In this document: in pieces, positions 10,595 to 19,772 of the stretch
Position numbering within the stretch: the stretch's first letter is position 1
How the letters are laid out: every line of letters starts with the position of its first letter
Assembly: GCA_943331295.2 (NCBI GenBank)
Contig: CALQLA020000003.1
Span: 62,001-126,000, forward strand
Source: Bordetella parapertussis
Lineage (GTDB): Bacteria; Pseudomonadota; Gammaproteobacteria; Burkholderiales; Casimicrobiaceae
Direction: 5' to 3'
DNA: 64,000 nucleotides
The notes under the pieces: model-generated
What the model was told of the DNA's origin: nothing
What the model saw: the letters and a program-made list of their open reading frames with translations, nothing else
The model's database searches: none
Translations under genes and position numbers: made by a program

Positions 10595-11206
10595 TCATGC
10601 GGTGAACCCCCAGCGGTGCCAGTCGGACTGCAGCGACCACTCGCGCGACGTCAGCGCGTTGACCTGGAACGGCTTCGGCAGCTGGTTGACGTCGAGCCGC
10701 AGGCGCAGCGCCGCGTCATAGCGGACGCCCTTCTGCAACTGGTCGCGCCGCGCGACCGGGCGCGAGGTCACCCGCGACAGGAATCGCTCGACCTCCTCCA
10801 GCGAATAGAGGGTCTGCGCGAACAGCCCGCTCGACACCCGGTATTGCTGGGTGAGCGCGTTCCACGCGACGCGGTACTGCGTCGTCGCCGCGATCACCTT
10901 CTCGTCGACCCAGTACCACCGCGGCCGCAGGATCTCGAACTCGAGCGCGAAGTAGAGCGGCACGCCGCGCTTCAGCGCCTCCTCGAGCGTCGGGTTGAGC
11001 GAGAGCTCGAACTCGGCGTTGAGGACGTAGTCGTCGTCGTCCGCCCGCACCTCGGCCGACTTCACCGCGACGGTGTCGGCCCGCGCCGGGCCGCTCGCCC
11101 CCGCGGCCAGCGACCCCGCCACGGTGCCGGCGGCGACCAGCGCCAGCCGGCGCAGCGCGCGCCGGCGGCCGACGGATTCAGGATCGAGGTGAGGATGCAA
11201 AGGCAT
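10595..11206 (-). CDS. DUF4390 exported protein
   Basis: A 203-residue protein of the DUF4390 family, which in betaproteobacteria sits between rsmB and ntrY as here. The N-terminus [23 protein letters not shown] looks like an export signal with paired arginines, ending near AxA ([13 protein letters not shown]). The mature part has the family features: a long beta-rich region with [27 protein letters not shown] and [10 protein letters not shown]. No enzyme motif is visible and the function is not known. The position next to ntrYX suggests a periplasmic or envelope role connected with that sensor, but this is only inference from neighbourhood. Confidence 0.85.
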   Translation of the reverse strand: MPLHPHLDPESVGRRRALRRLALVAAGTVAGSLAAGASGPARADTVAVKSAEVRADDDDYVLNAEFELSLNPTLEEALKRGVPLYFALEFEILRPRWYWVDEKVIAATTQYRVAWNALTQQYRVSSGLFAQTLYSLEEVERFLSRVTSRPVARRDQLQKGVRYDAALRLRLDVNQLPKPFQVNALTSREWSLQSDWHRWGFTA

Positions 11207-11308
11207 GCCGGCAGGGGGCCCGGTAGCGACGGCGCGAAAAGGCAGGCGGAGAACGGCAGCGACACGACCACCCGCGGACGGGGTGCGCGCAATCGCAACC
11301 GCGCCGGC

Positions 11309-12625
11309 TCAGCCCTTGCCGAGCAGCGCGTAGAAAAACCCGTCCTGATTGTGCGCTGCGCCCGGAAGCGAAGGCAAGAGTTGGCCGCCGTCGTGCGCGA
11401 CGGAGGGAGGGAAAGTGAGGGCTTCGCGCAACGCATCCGGATGGCGCGCCATGAATCCGGCGATCTGGGACTCGTTTTCGGCCTCGAACACCGAGCAGGT
11501 CACGTACAGCAGCCGGCCGCCGGGGGCGAGGAGGCCCCACAGCGCGTCGAGTATGCGCGCTTGCTGCCGCCCGAAGCCGGCGATGTCTGCCGGACGCCGC
11601 AGCCATTTCCCGTCGGGATGACGTCGGACGACGCCCGACGCGGTGCAGGGCGCGTCGACGAGGATGCGGTCGAACGCCCGCCCGTCCCACCATCCGGCCG
11701 GCGCGCCGGCATCGCCCGCGACGACGCGAACCCGTCGCCCGTCGAGCTTCAGCCGGACGAGGTTGTCGCGGATCCGCGCAAGGCGGCCTTCGTCGCTGTC
11801 CAGCGCCACCAGTTCCACGTCGGCGCGTTCAAGCAGATGGCAGGTCTTCCCGCCGGGTGCCGCGCATGCGTCAAGCACCCGCATCCCGGCCGCCGCCGCC
11901 AACAGCGGCGCGGCAAGCTGCGCGCCCAGGTCCTGCACGGAGAACCAGCCTTCGCGGTAACCGGGCAGCGCCGTCACCGGCATCGGGGGGTCGACGATCA
12001 CGGCTTCGGCACCGGCCGCGGCGGCCTCGACGCCGGCCGCGGCGCACGCGGCGAGGAACGCGTCGCGGGTCGTGGTCGTGGCGTTGACGCGCAGCGAGAG
12101 CGGGGGGCGCGCGTTGCCGGCGGCGAGGATCGCCTCCCAGTCGTCCGGACGCTCCGCGCGGAGGCGGTCGATCCACCAGCCGGGATACGACCAACGCGCC
12201 ACCGGGTCGGCCTGCACCGCGGTGACCAGCGCATCGCGCTCGCGCAGGTAGCGCCGCAGCAGCGCGTTGACCAGCGCCTTGGCGGCGGGACGGGCAAGCC
12301 GCGCCGCGGCGTTCACCGCATGGTCGACGACGGCGAACGGCGGCGCCCGCGTGTGGTCGAGCTGGTAGAGCGCGACGGCGACGAGCGCCCCCAGCGCCGG
12401 ATCGGAAAAGGGTTTCGACGCGAGCCGGTGGACCAGCGCGTCGAGCCGGCCCCAGTACCGCAGCGTCCCGTAGGAAAGCTCCTGCACCAGCGCCCTCCGC
12501 CGGCCCGGCGTGTCGGGACCGGTGCCGGCCCCGGGGACGGCCACTGCCGCCAGCGCCGCGGGCAGCGTCGTGCCGTCCAGCACGCGGCGGACGACAAGCG
12601 CCGCCTGTCTCTGGGCTTCCTCCAT
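11309..12625 (-). CDS. rsmB: 16S rRNA (cytosine967-C5)-methyltransferase
   Basis: A 438-residue m5C methylase. The N-terminal NusB-like RNA-binding domain covers about residues 1-140 (ALVAVALYQLDHTRAPPFAVVDHAVNAA). The Rossmann methylase follows with the SAM motif VLDACAAPGGKTCHLLE. The catalytic motif IV DAPCTASGVVRRHPD carries the conserved Pro-Cys, and a second cysteine is in VTCSVFEAENE. Length is normal. It lies downstream of fmt on the same strand, matching the def-fmt-rsmB order of E. coli. Confidence 0.95.
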   Translation of the reverse strand: MEEAQRQAALVVRRVLDGTTLPAALAAVAVPGAGTGPDTPGRRRALVQELSYGTLRYWGRLDALVHRLASKPFSDPALGALVAVALYQLDHTRAPPFAVVDHAVNAAARLARPAAKALVNALLRRYLRERDALVTAVQADPVARWSYPGWWIDRLRAERPDDWEAILAAGNARPPLSLRVNATTTTRDAFLAACAAAGVEAAAAGAEAVIVDPPMPVTALPGYREGWFSVQDLGAQLAAPLLAAAAGMRVLDACAAPGGKTCHLLERADVELVALDSDEGRLARIRDNLVRLKLDGRRVRVVAGDAGAPAGWWDGRAFDRILVDAPCTASGVVRRHPDGKWLRRPADIAGFGRQQARILDALWGLLAPGGRLLYVTCSVFEAENESQIAGFMARHPDALREALTFPPSVAHDGGQLLPSLPGAAHNQDGFFYALLGKG

Positions 12626-12633
12626 CGGCGTTG

Positions 12634-12720
12634 GCTCAGCGGCCGCCCGGCCGCCCGAAGGCCGCTGACGCGCCCCCCCGGGGGGCAGCGAACGCAGTGA
12701 GCGTGGGGGCAGTCATCTCA
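12634..12720. repeat. Dispersed repeat family A, copy between fmt and rsmB
   Basis: Contains GGCCGCCCGAAGGCCGCTGA, then a C7/G6 hairpin, then CAGCGAACGCAGTGAGCGTG and GGGGGCAGTCATCTCA. The same modules in the same order occur at 45.4 kb, almost to the base. It starts right next to the fmt stop codon, so it may act as a terminator or 3' stabiliser for fmt. Confidence 0.8.
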
Positions 12721-12722
12721 GA

Positions 12723-13667
12723 TCACAACGAGGCGTCGAAGCGTTTGCCGGGAGCGAGGCGGCGGCCGGTCGCGAACGCCGCCGCCGCCATGCGCTTGCC
12801 GCCGGCCGGTTGCAACTCGGTCACGCGCAGCGCGCCTTCGCCGCAGGATATGACGAGGCCGTGGGCATCGGCCTCCAGCACGACGCCAGGGTCGCCGGGC
12901 CGCGACTCGGCCGCAGCAGGCTCCGCACGCCAGACCTTCACCAGCTCGCCGGCGATCGCGGTGAAGGCGCCGGGGGCGGGATCGAACGCCCGCACCTGCC
13001 GGTCGATCGCCACGGCGGCGCCGCGCCAGTCGATGGCGGTGTCGGCCCGCGTGATCTTGTGCGCGTAGGTGACGCCGGCGGCCGGCTGCGGCGTGCCGGG
13101 CAGCGCACCGTCCTTCGACAGGCGTTCGAGCACCTCGAGCATCAGGCGCGCGCCGGTCGCGGCCAGCCGGTCGTGCAGGCTGCCGCCCGTTTCGCGCGCG
13201 GTGATCGGCATGCGTGCCATCGCGTGGATCGGCCCCGTATCGAGCCCGGCCTCCATCTGCATGATCGTCACGCCGGTCTCGGCGTCGCCGGCCAGGAGCG
13301 CCCGCTGGATCGGGGCGGCGCCGCGCCAGCGCGGCAGCAGCGAGGCATGGATGTTGAGGCAGCCGTGGCGGGGCCAGGACAGCGTGGCGGCGGGGAGGAT
13401 GAGCCCGTAGGCGGCAACGACCAGCACGTCGAGCGCGACCGCGCGCAGCGCCGCGACGGTGACGGGGTCGGACAGCGAGGCCGGCTGCAGCAGAGGCAGG
13501 CCGCGCGCCTCGGCGAGGCGCTTGACCGGCAGCGGCTCGGTGCGCAGGCCGCGTCCGCTCGGCCGGTCGGGCTGCGTGAGGACGAGCGGGACGTCGACGC
13601 CGCGCTCGAGCAATGCGGCCAGCGCGGTCGCCGCAAACGCCGGCGTCCCCGCGAACCCGACCCGCAT
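12723..13667 (-). CDS. fmt: Methionyl-tRNA formyltransferase
   Basis: A 314-residue enzyme that formylates initiator Met-tRNA using 10-formyl-tetrahydrofolate. The N-terminus MRVGFAGTPAFAATALAALL is diagnostic. The active-site region NIHASLLPRWRGAAPIQRALLAGDAETGVTIMQM follows. The C-terminal tRNA-binding domain is present (FTAIAGELVKVWRAEP). The start at 13667 was chosen by family N-terminus; the same frame stays open far upstream but that part overlaps def in another frame. It lies 17 bp after def, and the two act in the same formylation/deformylation cycle. Confidence 0.95.
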   Translation of the reverse strand: MRVGFAGTPAFAATALAALLERGVDVPLVLTQPDRPSGRGLRTEPLPVKRLAEARGLPLLQPASLSDPVTVAALRAVALDVLVVAAYGLILPAATLSWPRHGCLNIHASLLPRWRGAAPIQRALLAGDAETGVTIMQMEAGLDTGPIHAMARMPITARETGGSLHDRLAATGARLMLEVLERLSKDGALPGTPQPAAGVTYAHKITRADTAIDWRGAAVAIDRQVRAFDPAPGAFTAIAGELVKVWRAEPAAAESRPGDPGVVLEADAHGLVISCGEGALRVTELQPAGGKRMAAAAFATGRRLAPGKRFDASL

Positions 13668-13684
13668 CGAGATGTGCTCGATGG

Positions 13685-14188
13685 TCAGCCCGCGAGCCGT
13701 TGCTTCTTGCGCAGCCGCGCGTCGAGCCGCGCGCGCTTCAGCAACGAAAGGTGGTCGACGAAGACCTTGCCGGACAGGTGCTCGATCTCGTGCTGGACGC
13801 AGACGGACAAGAGCCCGTCGGCCTCGAGCTCGAACGTGGCGCCGTCGGCGTCCCAGGCGCGGACGATCACCCTCGCGGCGCGGGAGACGTTGTCGTAGTA
13901 GCCCGGCACCGACAGGCAGCCCTCCTCGCAGATGACCTCGCCTTCCGTCGCCACGATCTCGGGATTGATGAACACGCGCAGGTCGTCGTGCGTCTCCGAC
14001 GTGTCGATCACCATGATCCGCTTGTGCACGTCGACCTGGGTCGCGGCGAGCCCGACGCCCGGCGCCGCGTACATGGTTTCCGCCATGTCGCGCACGAGCT
14101 TCTGAATGTCGGGCGTCACCGCGGCGACCGGAGTTGCGACTTTGCGCAACCGCGGGTCGGGATATTCGAGAATATTGAGGATCGCCAT
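13685..14188 (-). CDS. def: Peptide deformylase
   Basis: A 167-residue metalloenzyme that removes the formyl group from new proteins. All three family motifs are present: [10 protein letters not shown] (motif 1), EEGCLSVPG (motif 2, metal-binding Cys) and [12 protein letters not shown] (motif 3, HExxH). Length is normal for a type 1 enzyme. It is first of the def-fmt pair, with rsmB behind. Upstream is a divergent LysM gene, with a 13-bp tandem repeat in the shared control region. Confidence 0.96.
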   Translation of the reverse strand: MAILNILEYPDPRLRKVATPVAAVTPDIQKLVRDMAETMYAAPGVGLAATQVDVHKRIMVIDTSETHDDLRVFINPEIVATEGEVICEEGCLSVPGYYDNVSRAARVIVRAWDADGATFELEADGLLSVCVQHEIEHLSGKVFVDHLSLLKRARLDARLRKKQRLAG

Positions 14189-14264
14189 TGCGCATCAACC
14201 AAGCTAGCTTGCAAAATGCAGACTCGGGATGCAGAATTGCATCTAAGCCCTTATTTTGCGGCAG

Positions 14265-14329
14265 TTTAGGACGTTGGTTTAGGACGTTGGTTTAGGACGT
14301 TGGTTTAGGACGTTGGTTTAGGACGTCGG
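14265..14329. repeat. Five 13-bp tandem repeats between def and the LysM gene
   Basis: Units TTTAGGACGTTGG at 14265, 14278, 14291, 14304 and 14317; the first four are identical and the last ends GTCGG. The array lies in the divergent control region, 53 bp before the LysM gene start. Confidence 0.95.
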
Positions 14330-14381
14330 TCCGGACCGGGTGCACGACGTCAGCAAGCCCCACCTCGACGGAAGAGGCCTT

Positions 14382-15488
14382 ATGCGTCAGAAGTTTAGCA
14401 TATCGAGGTACCTCCTCGCGCTGGCCGCCGCCCTGCTCGTCCTGAGCGCCGCCCCGGCCCGCGCCGACGAACTGCTGCTTGCGCCCGGCATTCCCGACCG
14501 GTACGTGGTCAAGAAGGGCGACACCCTGTGGGGCATCGCCGGCAAGTACCTGAAGGATCCGTGGCGCTGGCCCGAAATCTGGCGGCTCAACCGCGACCAG
14601 GTGAAGAATCCGCACTGGATCTACCCGGGCGATGTCGTCGTCTTTTTGAGCGGATCGCCGGGCAAGCCGCCGCAACTCGTCATCGAACGCGAAAACGTCC
14701 GCGTCTCGCCGTCGATCCGTGCCGCGCCGCTCAACAGCGACGCGATCGCGAGCATCCCGGCGGGCGACATCGAGGCGTACCTGTCGCGGCCGCTCGTCAC
14801 CGGGCCCGAAGGCCTGGTCAACGCCGCGCAGATCCTCGCCGGCCGCGACGCCCGCGTCATCCGCGGCGAAGGCGACCTGGTCTACGTGTCCGGCATCGAC
14901 CGCAACGCGGGCGACGCCTGGTACCTCTACCGCCCGGGGCGCACTTTCACCGCCTGGAACCAGCCGGACAACATCCTGGGCTACGAGCAGAAATACCTCG
15001 GGACCGGCAAGGTCGAGCGCTTCGGCGAAGTGTCGTCGGTGCGGATCGCATCGTCAACCGAGGAGATCGTCGTCGGCGACCTGCTCGTGCCGGCGCCGCG
15101 CGCGCAGGTCATCAACTACGTCCCGCACGCTCCGGAAAAGGAGGTCGCCGGCCGGATCATCGCGCTCGACAACGACTCCGCCGAGAACGGCCGCGGCTGG
15201 CTCGCCACCCTCGACCTCGGCGCGCGCGACGGCATCGATGTCGGCACCGTGCTGGCGATCAGCCGGGTGTTCCCGCCGGTCCCGGACCCGCGCCCGTCGA
15301 AGGAGCCCGACCGCATCCTCCGGTTCCTCGAGCAGACGAAGTTCTACCAGCCGGAACGCTTCCTCGACCTGCCGGAAGAGCGATCCGGCCTATTGTTCGT
15401 CTATCGCGTTTTCGATTACGTTTCGTACGCGATCCTGCTCAATTCCACGGAACCGATCCGGCCCGGCGACGTCGTCCGCAAGCCCTAG
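14382..15488 (+). CDS. LysM-domain exported protein
   Basis: A 368-residue secreted protein. The signal peptide is KFSISRYLLALAAALLVLSA ending in APARA. One LysM peptidoglycan-binding domain covers about residues 40-95 (YVVKKGDTLWGIAGKYLKDPWRWPEIW). The remaining 270 residues, with YVSGIDRNAGDAWYLYRPG and a GTVLAISRV segment, belong to the uncharacterised protein always found next to dprA and def in beta- and gammaproteobacteria. The start at 14382 was chosen because GGAAGAGG lies eight bases before it and the signal peptide follows directly; an in-frame ATG at 14340 lacks both. It probably binds the cell wall. Confidence 0.88.
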   Translation: MRQKFSISRYLLALAAALLVLSAAPARADELLLAPGIPDRYVVKKGDTLWGIAGKYLKDPWRWPEIWRLNRDQVKNPHWIYPGDVVVFLSGSPGKPPQLVIERENVRVSPSIRAAPLNSDAIASIPAGDIEAYLSRPLVTGPEGLVNAAQILAGRDARVIRGEGDLVYVSGIDRNAGDAWYLYRPGRTFTAWNQPDNILGYEQKYLGTGKVERFGEVSSVRIASSTEEIVVGDLLVPAPRAQVINYVPHAPEKEVAGRIIALDNDSAENGRGWLATLDLGARDGIDVGTVLAISRVFPPVPDPRPSKEPDRILRFLEQTKFYQPERFLDLPEERSGLLFVYRVFDYVSYAILLNSTEPIRPGDVVRKP

Positions 15489-15541
15489 CGCACGCGGGGG
15501 GCCCGCGCGGTTCGCCGGACGAACTGCGCGAAAGGCCCCGC

Positions 15542-16645
15542 ATGAACCTCGATCCGCGCGCCGAAGCCTGGGCGACGCTGCAAGTCTCCGGCATCTCCCC
15601 GCGGCCGCTGCTGTCGCTGTTGCGGGCCTTCGGGAGCCCGGAAGCGGTGCTGGCGGCCACGCCATCGCAGCGCCGCGGCGCCGTCGACGCGCCCGCGGGA
15701 AGGTCGCTCGACCCGCATCCCGAACCCGGAACGCTCCGCCGCACCCTCGCCTGGCTCGCGACGCCCGACGCCTCGCTCGTCGCCCTCGACGATGCCGACT
15801 ACCCCGCGGCGCTGCTCGAAACCGCCGATCCGCCGCCGGTGTTCTACTGCCTGGGGCAGCGCGCGCTGCTCGGCCGCCCGGCGCTCGCCATCGTCGGCAG
15901 CCGCAACGCGACGCCCCAGGGCTGCGCCGACGCCGAGGCCTTCGCCGCGGCGCTGTCCGGGGCCGGGGTCACCGTGGTCAGCGGGCTGGCGCTGGGCATC
16001 GACACGGCCGCGCACCGGGGCGCGCTGCCCCACGCGGGGAGCAGCATCGCGGTGGTGGGCACCGGGCTCGACCGGGTCTACCCCGCCCGCAACCAAAGCC
16101 TCGCGCACCAGCTCGCGGCACGCGGCGCGCTGGTATCCGAGTTCGCGCCGGGCACGCCCCCGCAGAAGGCGAACTTTCCCCGCCGCAACCGGGTGATCAG
16201 CGGCCTCGCCCGCGGCGTGCTGGTCGTGGAGGCGACGCTGTCGTCCGGCTCGCTCATCACGGCGCGGTTCGCCGCCGAGCAGGGCCGCGAGGTCTTCGCG
16301 CTGCCCGGCTCCATCCATTCGCCGTTCTCGAAGGGCTGCCACCGCCTGATCCGGGACGGCGCCAAGCTCGTGGAGACCGCGCAGGACATCTTCGACGAAC
16401 TCGACCTTCCCGGCCCAATACTCGCCCCCGCCCCCGCGGCCGCGCCCCCGGGCCGCGAGGGCGCCTCCCCGGGAAGCGCCAACGCCCGGGTGCTGGCGGC
16501 GCTCGGGCCGGCCCCGGCTGCCGTCGAGGCGATCGTCGCCGCCAGCGGCCTCGACGCGGCTGCGGTGCTGGCCGCGCTGACCGGGCTGGAACTCGCCGGG
16601 CGGGCGGCGGCGGTACCGGGGGGGCTGTGGCAACGCCTCGCCTGA
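15542..16645 (+). CDS. dprA: DNA-processing protein DprA
   Basis: A 367-residue single-stranded-DNA-binding protein that loads RecA during natural transformation. An N-terminal helical (SAM-like) region is followed by the Rossmann-like DprA domain: IVGSRNATPQG, VVSGLALGIDTAAHRGAL, SEFAPGTPPQKANFPRRNRV and SLITARFAAEQGREVFALPG. A C-terminal winged helix (VEAIVAASGLDAAAVLAALTGLELAGR) ends it. Length is normal. It starts 54 bp after the LysM gene and is likely co-transcribed. The small smg gene that usually separates dprA from the topoisomerase gene is absent here. Confidence 0.95.
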   Translation: MNLDPRAEAWATLQVSGISPRPLLSLLRAFGSPEAVLAATPSQRRGAVDAPAGRSLDPHPEPGTLRRTLAWLATPDASLVALDDADYPAALLETADPPPVFYCLGQRALLGRPALAIVGSRNATPQGCADAEAFAAALSGAGVTVVSGLALGIDTAAHRGALPHAGSSIAVVGTGLDRVYPARNQSLAHQLAARGALVSEFAPGTPPQKANFPRRNRVISGLARGVLVVEATLSSGSLITARFAAEQGREVFALPGSIHSPFSKGCHRLIRDGAKLVETAQDIFDELDLPGPILAPAPAAAPPGREGASPGSANARVLAALGPAPAAVEAIVAASGLDAAAVLAALTGLELAGRAAAVPGGLWQRLA

Positions 16646-16680
16646 CGGGCGCCGGGCGGGGGGTGCTCCCTCGCACGCGG

Positions 16681-16707
16681 GCGCGGGCGCCTCGCGTGCG
16701 CCCGCGC
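16681..16707. terminator. Perfect 10-bp GC hairpin after dprA
   Basis: GCGCGGGCGC (16681-16690) and GCGCCCGCGC (16698-16707) pair perfectly around CTCGCGT. It sits 36 bp after the dprA stop and before the topoisomerase gene. No T-tract follows, so it may be a pause or Rho-assisted site. Confidence 0.5.
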
Positions 16708-16859
16708 GCGGTGGCCGGTGTCAGATCAAGGCAATGCCATTGTTTCCTTGCCCCGGCGGCGGCACCTTCTGTACTATCCCCCCCTCTCTGTGCGCCCCCG
16801 GGCACCGTCGCTGCGTCGCTGCGGCGGGTTGCCGGGCGGGCCGTTCGCCACGCCTCCCG

Positions 16860-19748
16860 ATGACAAAAAGCCTCATCATCGCCGAAAAGCCGTCCGTCGC
16901 CACCGACCTGTCGCGGGTCCTGGGCGGCTTCACGCGCCACGACGATTACTTCGAAAGCGAACACTACGTGCTGTCGTCCGCCGTCGGTCACCTGATCGAG
17001 ATCGGGATGCCCGAGGTGGAGGAAGTGAAGCGCGGCAAGTGGACGTTCGCCCACCTGCCCGCGATCCCGTCGCATTTCGCGCTGAAGCCGATCGAGAAGA
17101 ACGAGAACCGGCTGAAGACGCTCCTCAAGCTCCTGAAGCGCAAGGACGTCACGGGTCTGATCAACGCCTGCGACGCGGGCCGCGAGGGCGAGCTCATCTT
17201 CCGCTACATCGTCCAGTACGCGAAGGCGAACAAGCCGATCAAGCGGCTGTGGCTGCAGTCGATGACGCCGGCGTCGATCCGCGAGGCGTTCGCCCACCTG
17301 CGCTCCGGCGCCGACATGCAGCCGCTGGCCGACGCCGCGGTATGCCGCTCGGAATCGGACTGGCTGGTCGGCATCAACGGCACGCGGGCGATGACCGCGT
17401 TCAACTCGAAGTCGGGCGGCTTCCAGCTCACCACGGTCGGCCGCGTGCAGACGCCGACGCTCGCGATCATCGTCGAGCGCGAGGAGAAGATCCGCGCCTT
17501 CCGCCCGCGCGGCTACTGGGAAGTGCTGGGCACGTTCCGCGCCGAGGCCGGCGAGTACGCCGGCCGCTGGTTCGACGAGACCTGGAAGAAGCGCGACGAC
17601 GACCCCGACGGGCGCGCCGAGCGACTGTGGGAAGAGGACAAGGCGCGCGCGATCGCCCTGCGCTGCGAGGGCAAGCCCGGCACCGTCACCGAGGAGTCGA
17701 AGCCGTCGACGCAGGGCGCGCCGCTGCTCTACGACCTCACCAGCCTGCAGCGCGAGGCCAACGGCCGCTTCGGCTTCTCGGCGCGCACGACGCTGTCGCT
17801 CGCGCAGTCGCTGTACGAGAAGCACAAGGCGCTGACCTACCCGCGTACCGACGCCCGGGCGCTGCCCGAGGACTACATCGAGACCGTCAAGGCGACGATG
17901 GAGTCCCTCAAGGAAACCAACGCCTACGGCGGGTTCGCGGCGCAGGTGCTGAAGCAGCAGTGGGTGAAGCCCAACAAGCGCATCTTCGACAACACCAAGA
18001 TCTCGGACCACTTCGCGATCATCCCGACGCTGGTGCAGCCGAAGAGCCTCAACGAGATCGAGGCCAAGCTCTACGACTTCGTCGTCAAGCGCTTCCTCGC
18101 GGCGTTCTACCCGCCGGCCGAGTTCACGCTGACCACGCGGATCACGCGCGTCGACGGCGAGCCGTTCAAGTCCGAAGGCAAGGTGATGGTGGCGCCGGGG
18201 TGGCTCGCGGTGTACGGCCGCGAGGCGCAGGCCGACGAAGGCACGCTGATGCCGGTGAAGCCCGGCGAGGTGGTCGCCACCGAGAAGATCGAGGTCGCGG
18301 CCAACACCACGCGGCCGCCGGCGCGCCTCAACGAGGCGACGCTGCTCTCGGCGATGGAAGGCGCGGGCAAGCTGATCGACGACGAGGACCTGCGCGAGGC
18401 GATGCGCGAGAAGGGGCTCGGCACGCCGGCGACGCGCGCGCAGATCATCGAGGGCCTGATCGTCGAGAAGTACATCCTGCGCGAAGGCAAGGACCTGATC
18501 CCGACGGCCAAGGCGTTCTCGCTGATCGCGCTCTTGCGAGGGCTGGGCGTCCCCGAGCTCTTTTCGCCGGAACTCACCGCGGAATGGGAGTTCAAGCTCG
18601 CGCAGATGGAACGCGGCAACCTGTCGCGCGAGGTCTTCATGCGCGAGATCGTCGCGATGACCGAGCGGATCGTCGGCCAGGCCAAGCACCACGAGAGCGA
18701 CACGATCGCCGGCGATTTCGCGACGCTCACGGTGCCGTGCCCGAAATGCGGCGGCGAGGTGCACGAGAACTACAAGAAGTTCCAGTGCCAGGCCTGCGAG
18801 TTCGGTTTCTGGAAGATCATGGGTAGCCGGCAACTCGAGGCCGCCGAGGCCGAGGCGCTGCTGCGCGACCGCAAGGTCGGCCCGCTCGACGGCTTCAGGA
18901 GCCGCATCGGCCGGCCGTTCTCGGCGTCGATCAAGCTCTCCGACGCCAACGAGGTGTCGTTCGACTTCGGCGAGCGCGAGGGCGACGACGGCGCCGAGGC
19001 GCCCGATTTCACCGGCCAGGAACCGCTGGGCGCCTGCCCGAAATGCGCGTCGCGCGTGTTCGAGGCGCCGCAGTCCTACGTCTGCGAGAAGGCAGTCGGC
19101 CCGGACAAGACCTGCGACTTCCGCTCCGGCCGCACGATCCTGCAGCGCCCGGTCGAAAGGGCGCAGATGCAGAAGCTGCTCGCCACCGGCAAGACCGACC
19201 TGCTGCAGTTCGTCTCGGCGCGGACCAAGCGCGGATTCTCGGCGTTCCTCGTGCGCCAGCCCGACGGGAAGATCGGCTTCGAGTTCGAGGCGAAGGCCCC
19301 CGGCAAGGGCGGCAAGGGCGCCGCCGCGCGCGGCGCGACCGCGTTGCGCGGGCTCGGGCCGCACCCGCTGGACCAGCAGCCGGTGGAGCTGCACGCCGGC
19401 CGCTACGGCCCCTACGTCAAGCACGGCAAGGTCAACGCGACGCTGCCCGACCGCGACAAGGCCGACACGCTGACGCTCGAGGAAGCCATGGTGCTGATCG
19501 ACGAGAAGCGGGAGAAGAGCGGCGATGCGCCGGTCAAGGCGCCGCGCAAGACGGCAGTCGCGAAGAAGGCGGTCGAGGCCGCGCCGGCGGTGAAGGCTGC
19601 CGCCAGGACCGCGGCCAGGGCTCCGGCCAAGACCGCCGCCAAGACGCCCGCGACGACCGCCGCGAAGGCGCCAGCCAGGACACCCGCGGCCAGGGCGAAG
19701 CCTGCCGCGAAGACGCCCGCCGGCAAGAAGCCTGCCGCCGGCAAGTAG
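16860..19748 (+). CDS. topB: DNA topoisomerase III-type enzyme with histone-like tail
   Basis: A 962-residue type IA topoisomerase. The TOPRIM domain has SLIIAEKPSVA (Glu9) and CDAGREGE (Asp105 onward). The active-site tyrosine is Tyr327 in LTYPRTDAR. Two zinc-ribbon segments follow near residues 625-780 (CPKCGGEVHENYKKFQCQAC and CPKCASRVFEAPQSYVC). The last 70 residues are almost pure A, K, P and T (AKTAAKTPATTAAKAPAR), like histone H1, and should add non-specific DNA binding. The ATG at 16860 gives the family N-terminus; the frame upstream is not conserved-looking. In this order (lysM-dprA-top) it replaces the usual neighbour topA. Confidence 0.92.
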   Translation: MTKSLIIAEKPSVATDLSRVLGGFTRHDDYFESEHYVLSSAVGHLIEIGMPEVEEVKRGKWTFAHLPAIPSHFALKPIEKNENRLKTLLKLLKRKDVTGLINACDAGREGELIFRYIVQYAKANKPIKRLWLQSMTPASIREAFAHLRSGADMQPLADAAVCRSESDWLVGINGTRAMTAFNSKSGGFQLTTVGRVQTPTLAIIVEREEKIRAFRPRGYWEVLGTFRAEAGEYAGRWFDETWKKRDDDPDGRAERLWEEDKARAIALRCEGKPGTVTEESKPSTQGAPLLYDLTSLQREANGRFGFSARTTLSLAQSLYEKHKALTYPRTDARALPEDYIETVKATMESLKETNAYGGFAAQVLKQQWVKPNKRIFDNTKISDHFAIIPTLVQPKSLNEIEAKLYDFVVKRFLAAFYPPAEFTLTTRITRVDGEPFKSEGKVMVAPGWLAVYGREAQADEGTLMPVKPGEVVATEKIEVAANTTRPPARLNEATLLSAMEGAGKLIDDEDLREAMREKGLGTPATRAQIIEGLIVEKYILREGKDLIPTAKAFSLIALLRGLGVPELFSPELTAEWEFKLAQMERGNLSREVFMREIVAMTERIVGQAKHHESDTIAGDFATLTVPCPKCGGEVHENYKKFQCQACEFGFWKIMGSRQLEAAEAEALLRDRKVGPLDGFRSRIGRPFSASIKLSDANEVSFDFGEREGDDGAEAPDFTGQEPLGACPKCASRVFEAPQSYVCEKAVGPDKTCDFRSGRTILQRPVERAQMQKLLATGKTDLLQFVSARTKRGFSAFLVRQPDGKIGFEFEAKAPGKGGKGAAARGATALRGLGPHPLDQQPVELHAGRYGPYVKHGKVNATLPDRDKADTLTLEEAMVLIDEKREKSGDAPVKAPRKTAVAKKAVEAAPAVKAAARTAARAPAKTAAKTPATTAAKAPARTPAARAKPAAKTPAGKKPAAGK

Positions 19749-19772
19749 TCGCGCCGGACCGCTGCCGACGCC

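Noticed and set aside
12723-14198. A def-fmt fusion protein of 491 residues
   Set aside because: The frame before 13667 overlaps def in another frame; def itself is intact and ends before the fmt start.
14265-14329. CRISPR array
   Set aside because: The 13-bp units are directly adjacent with no spacers.
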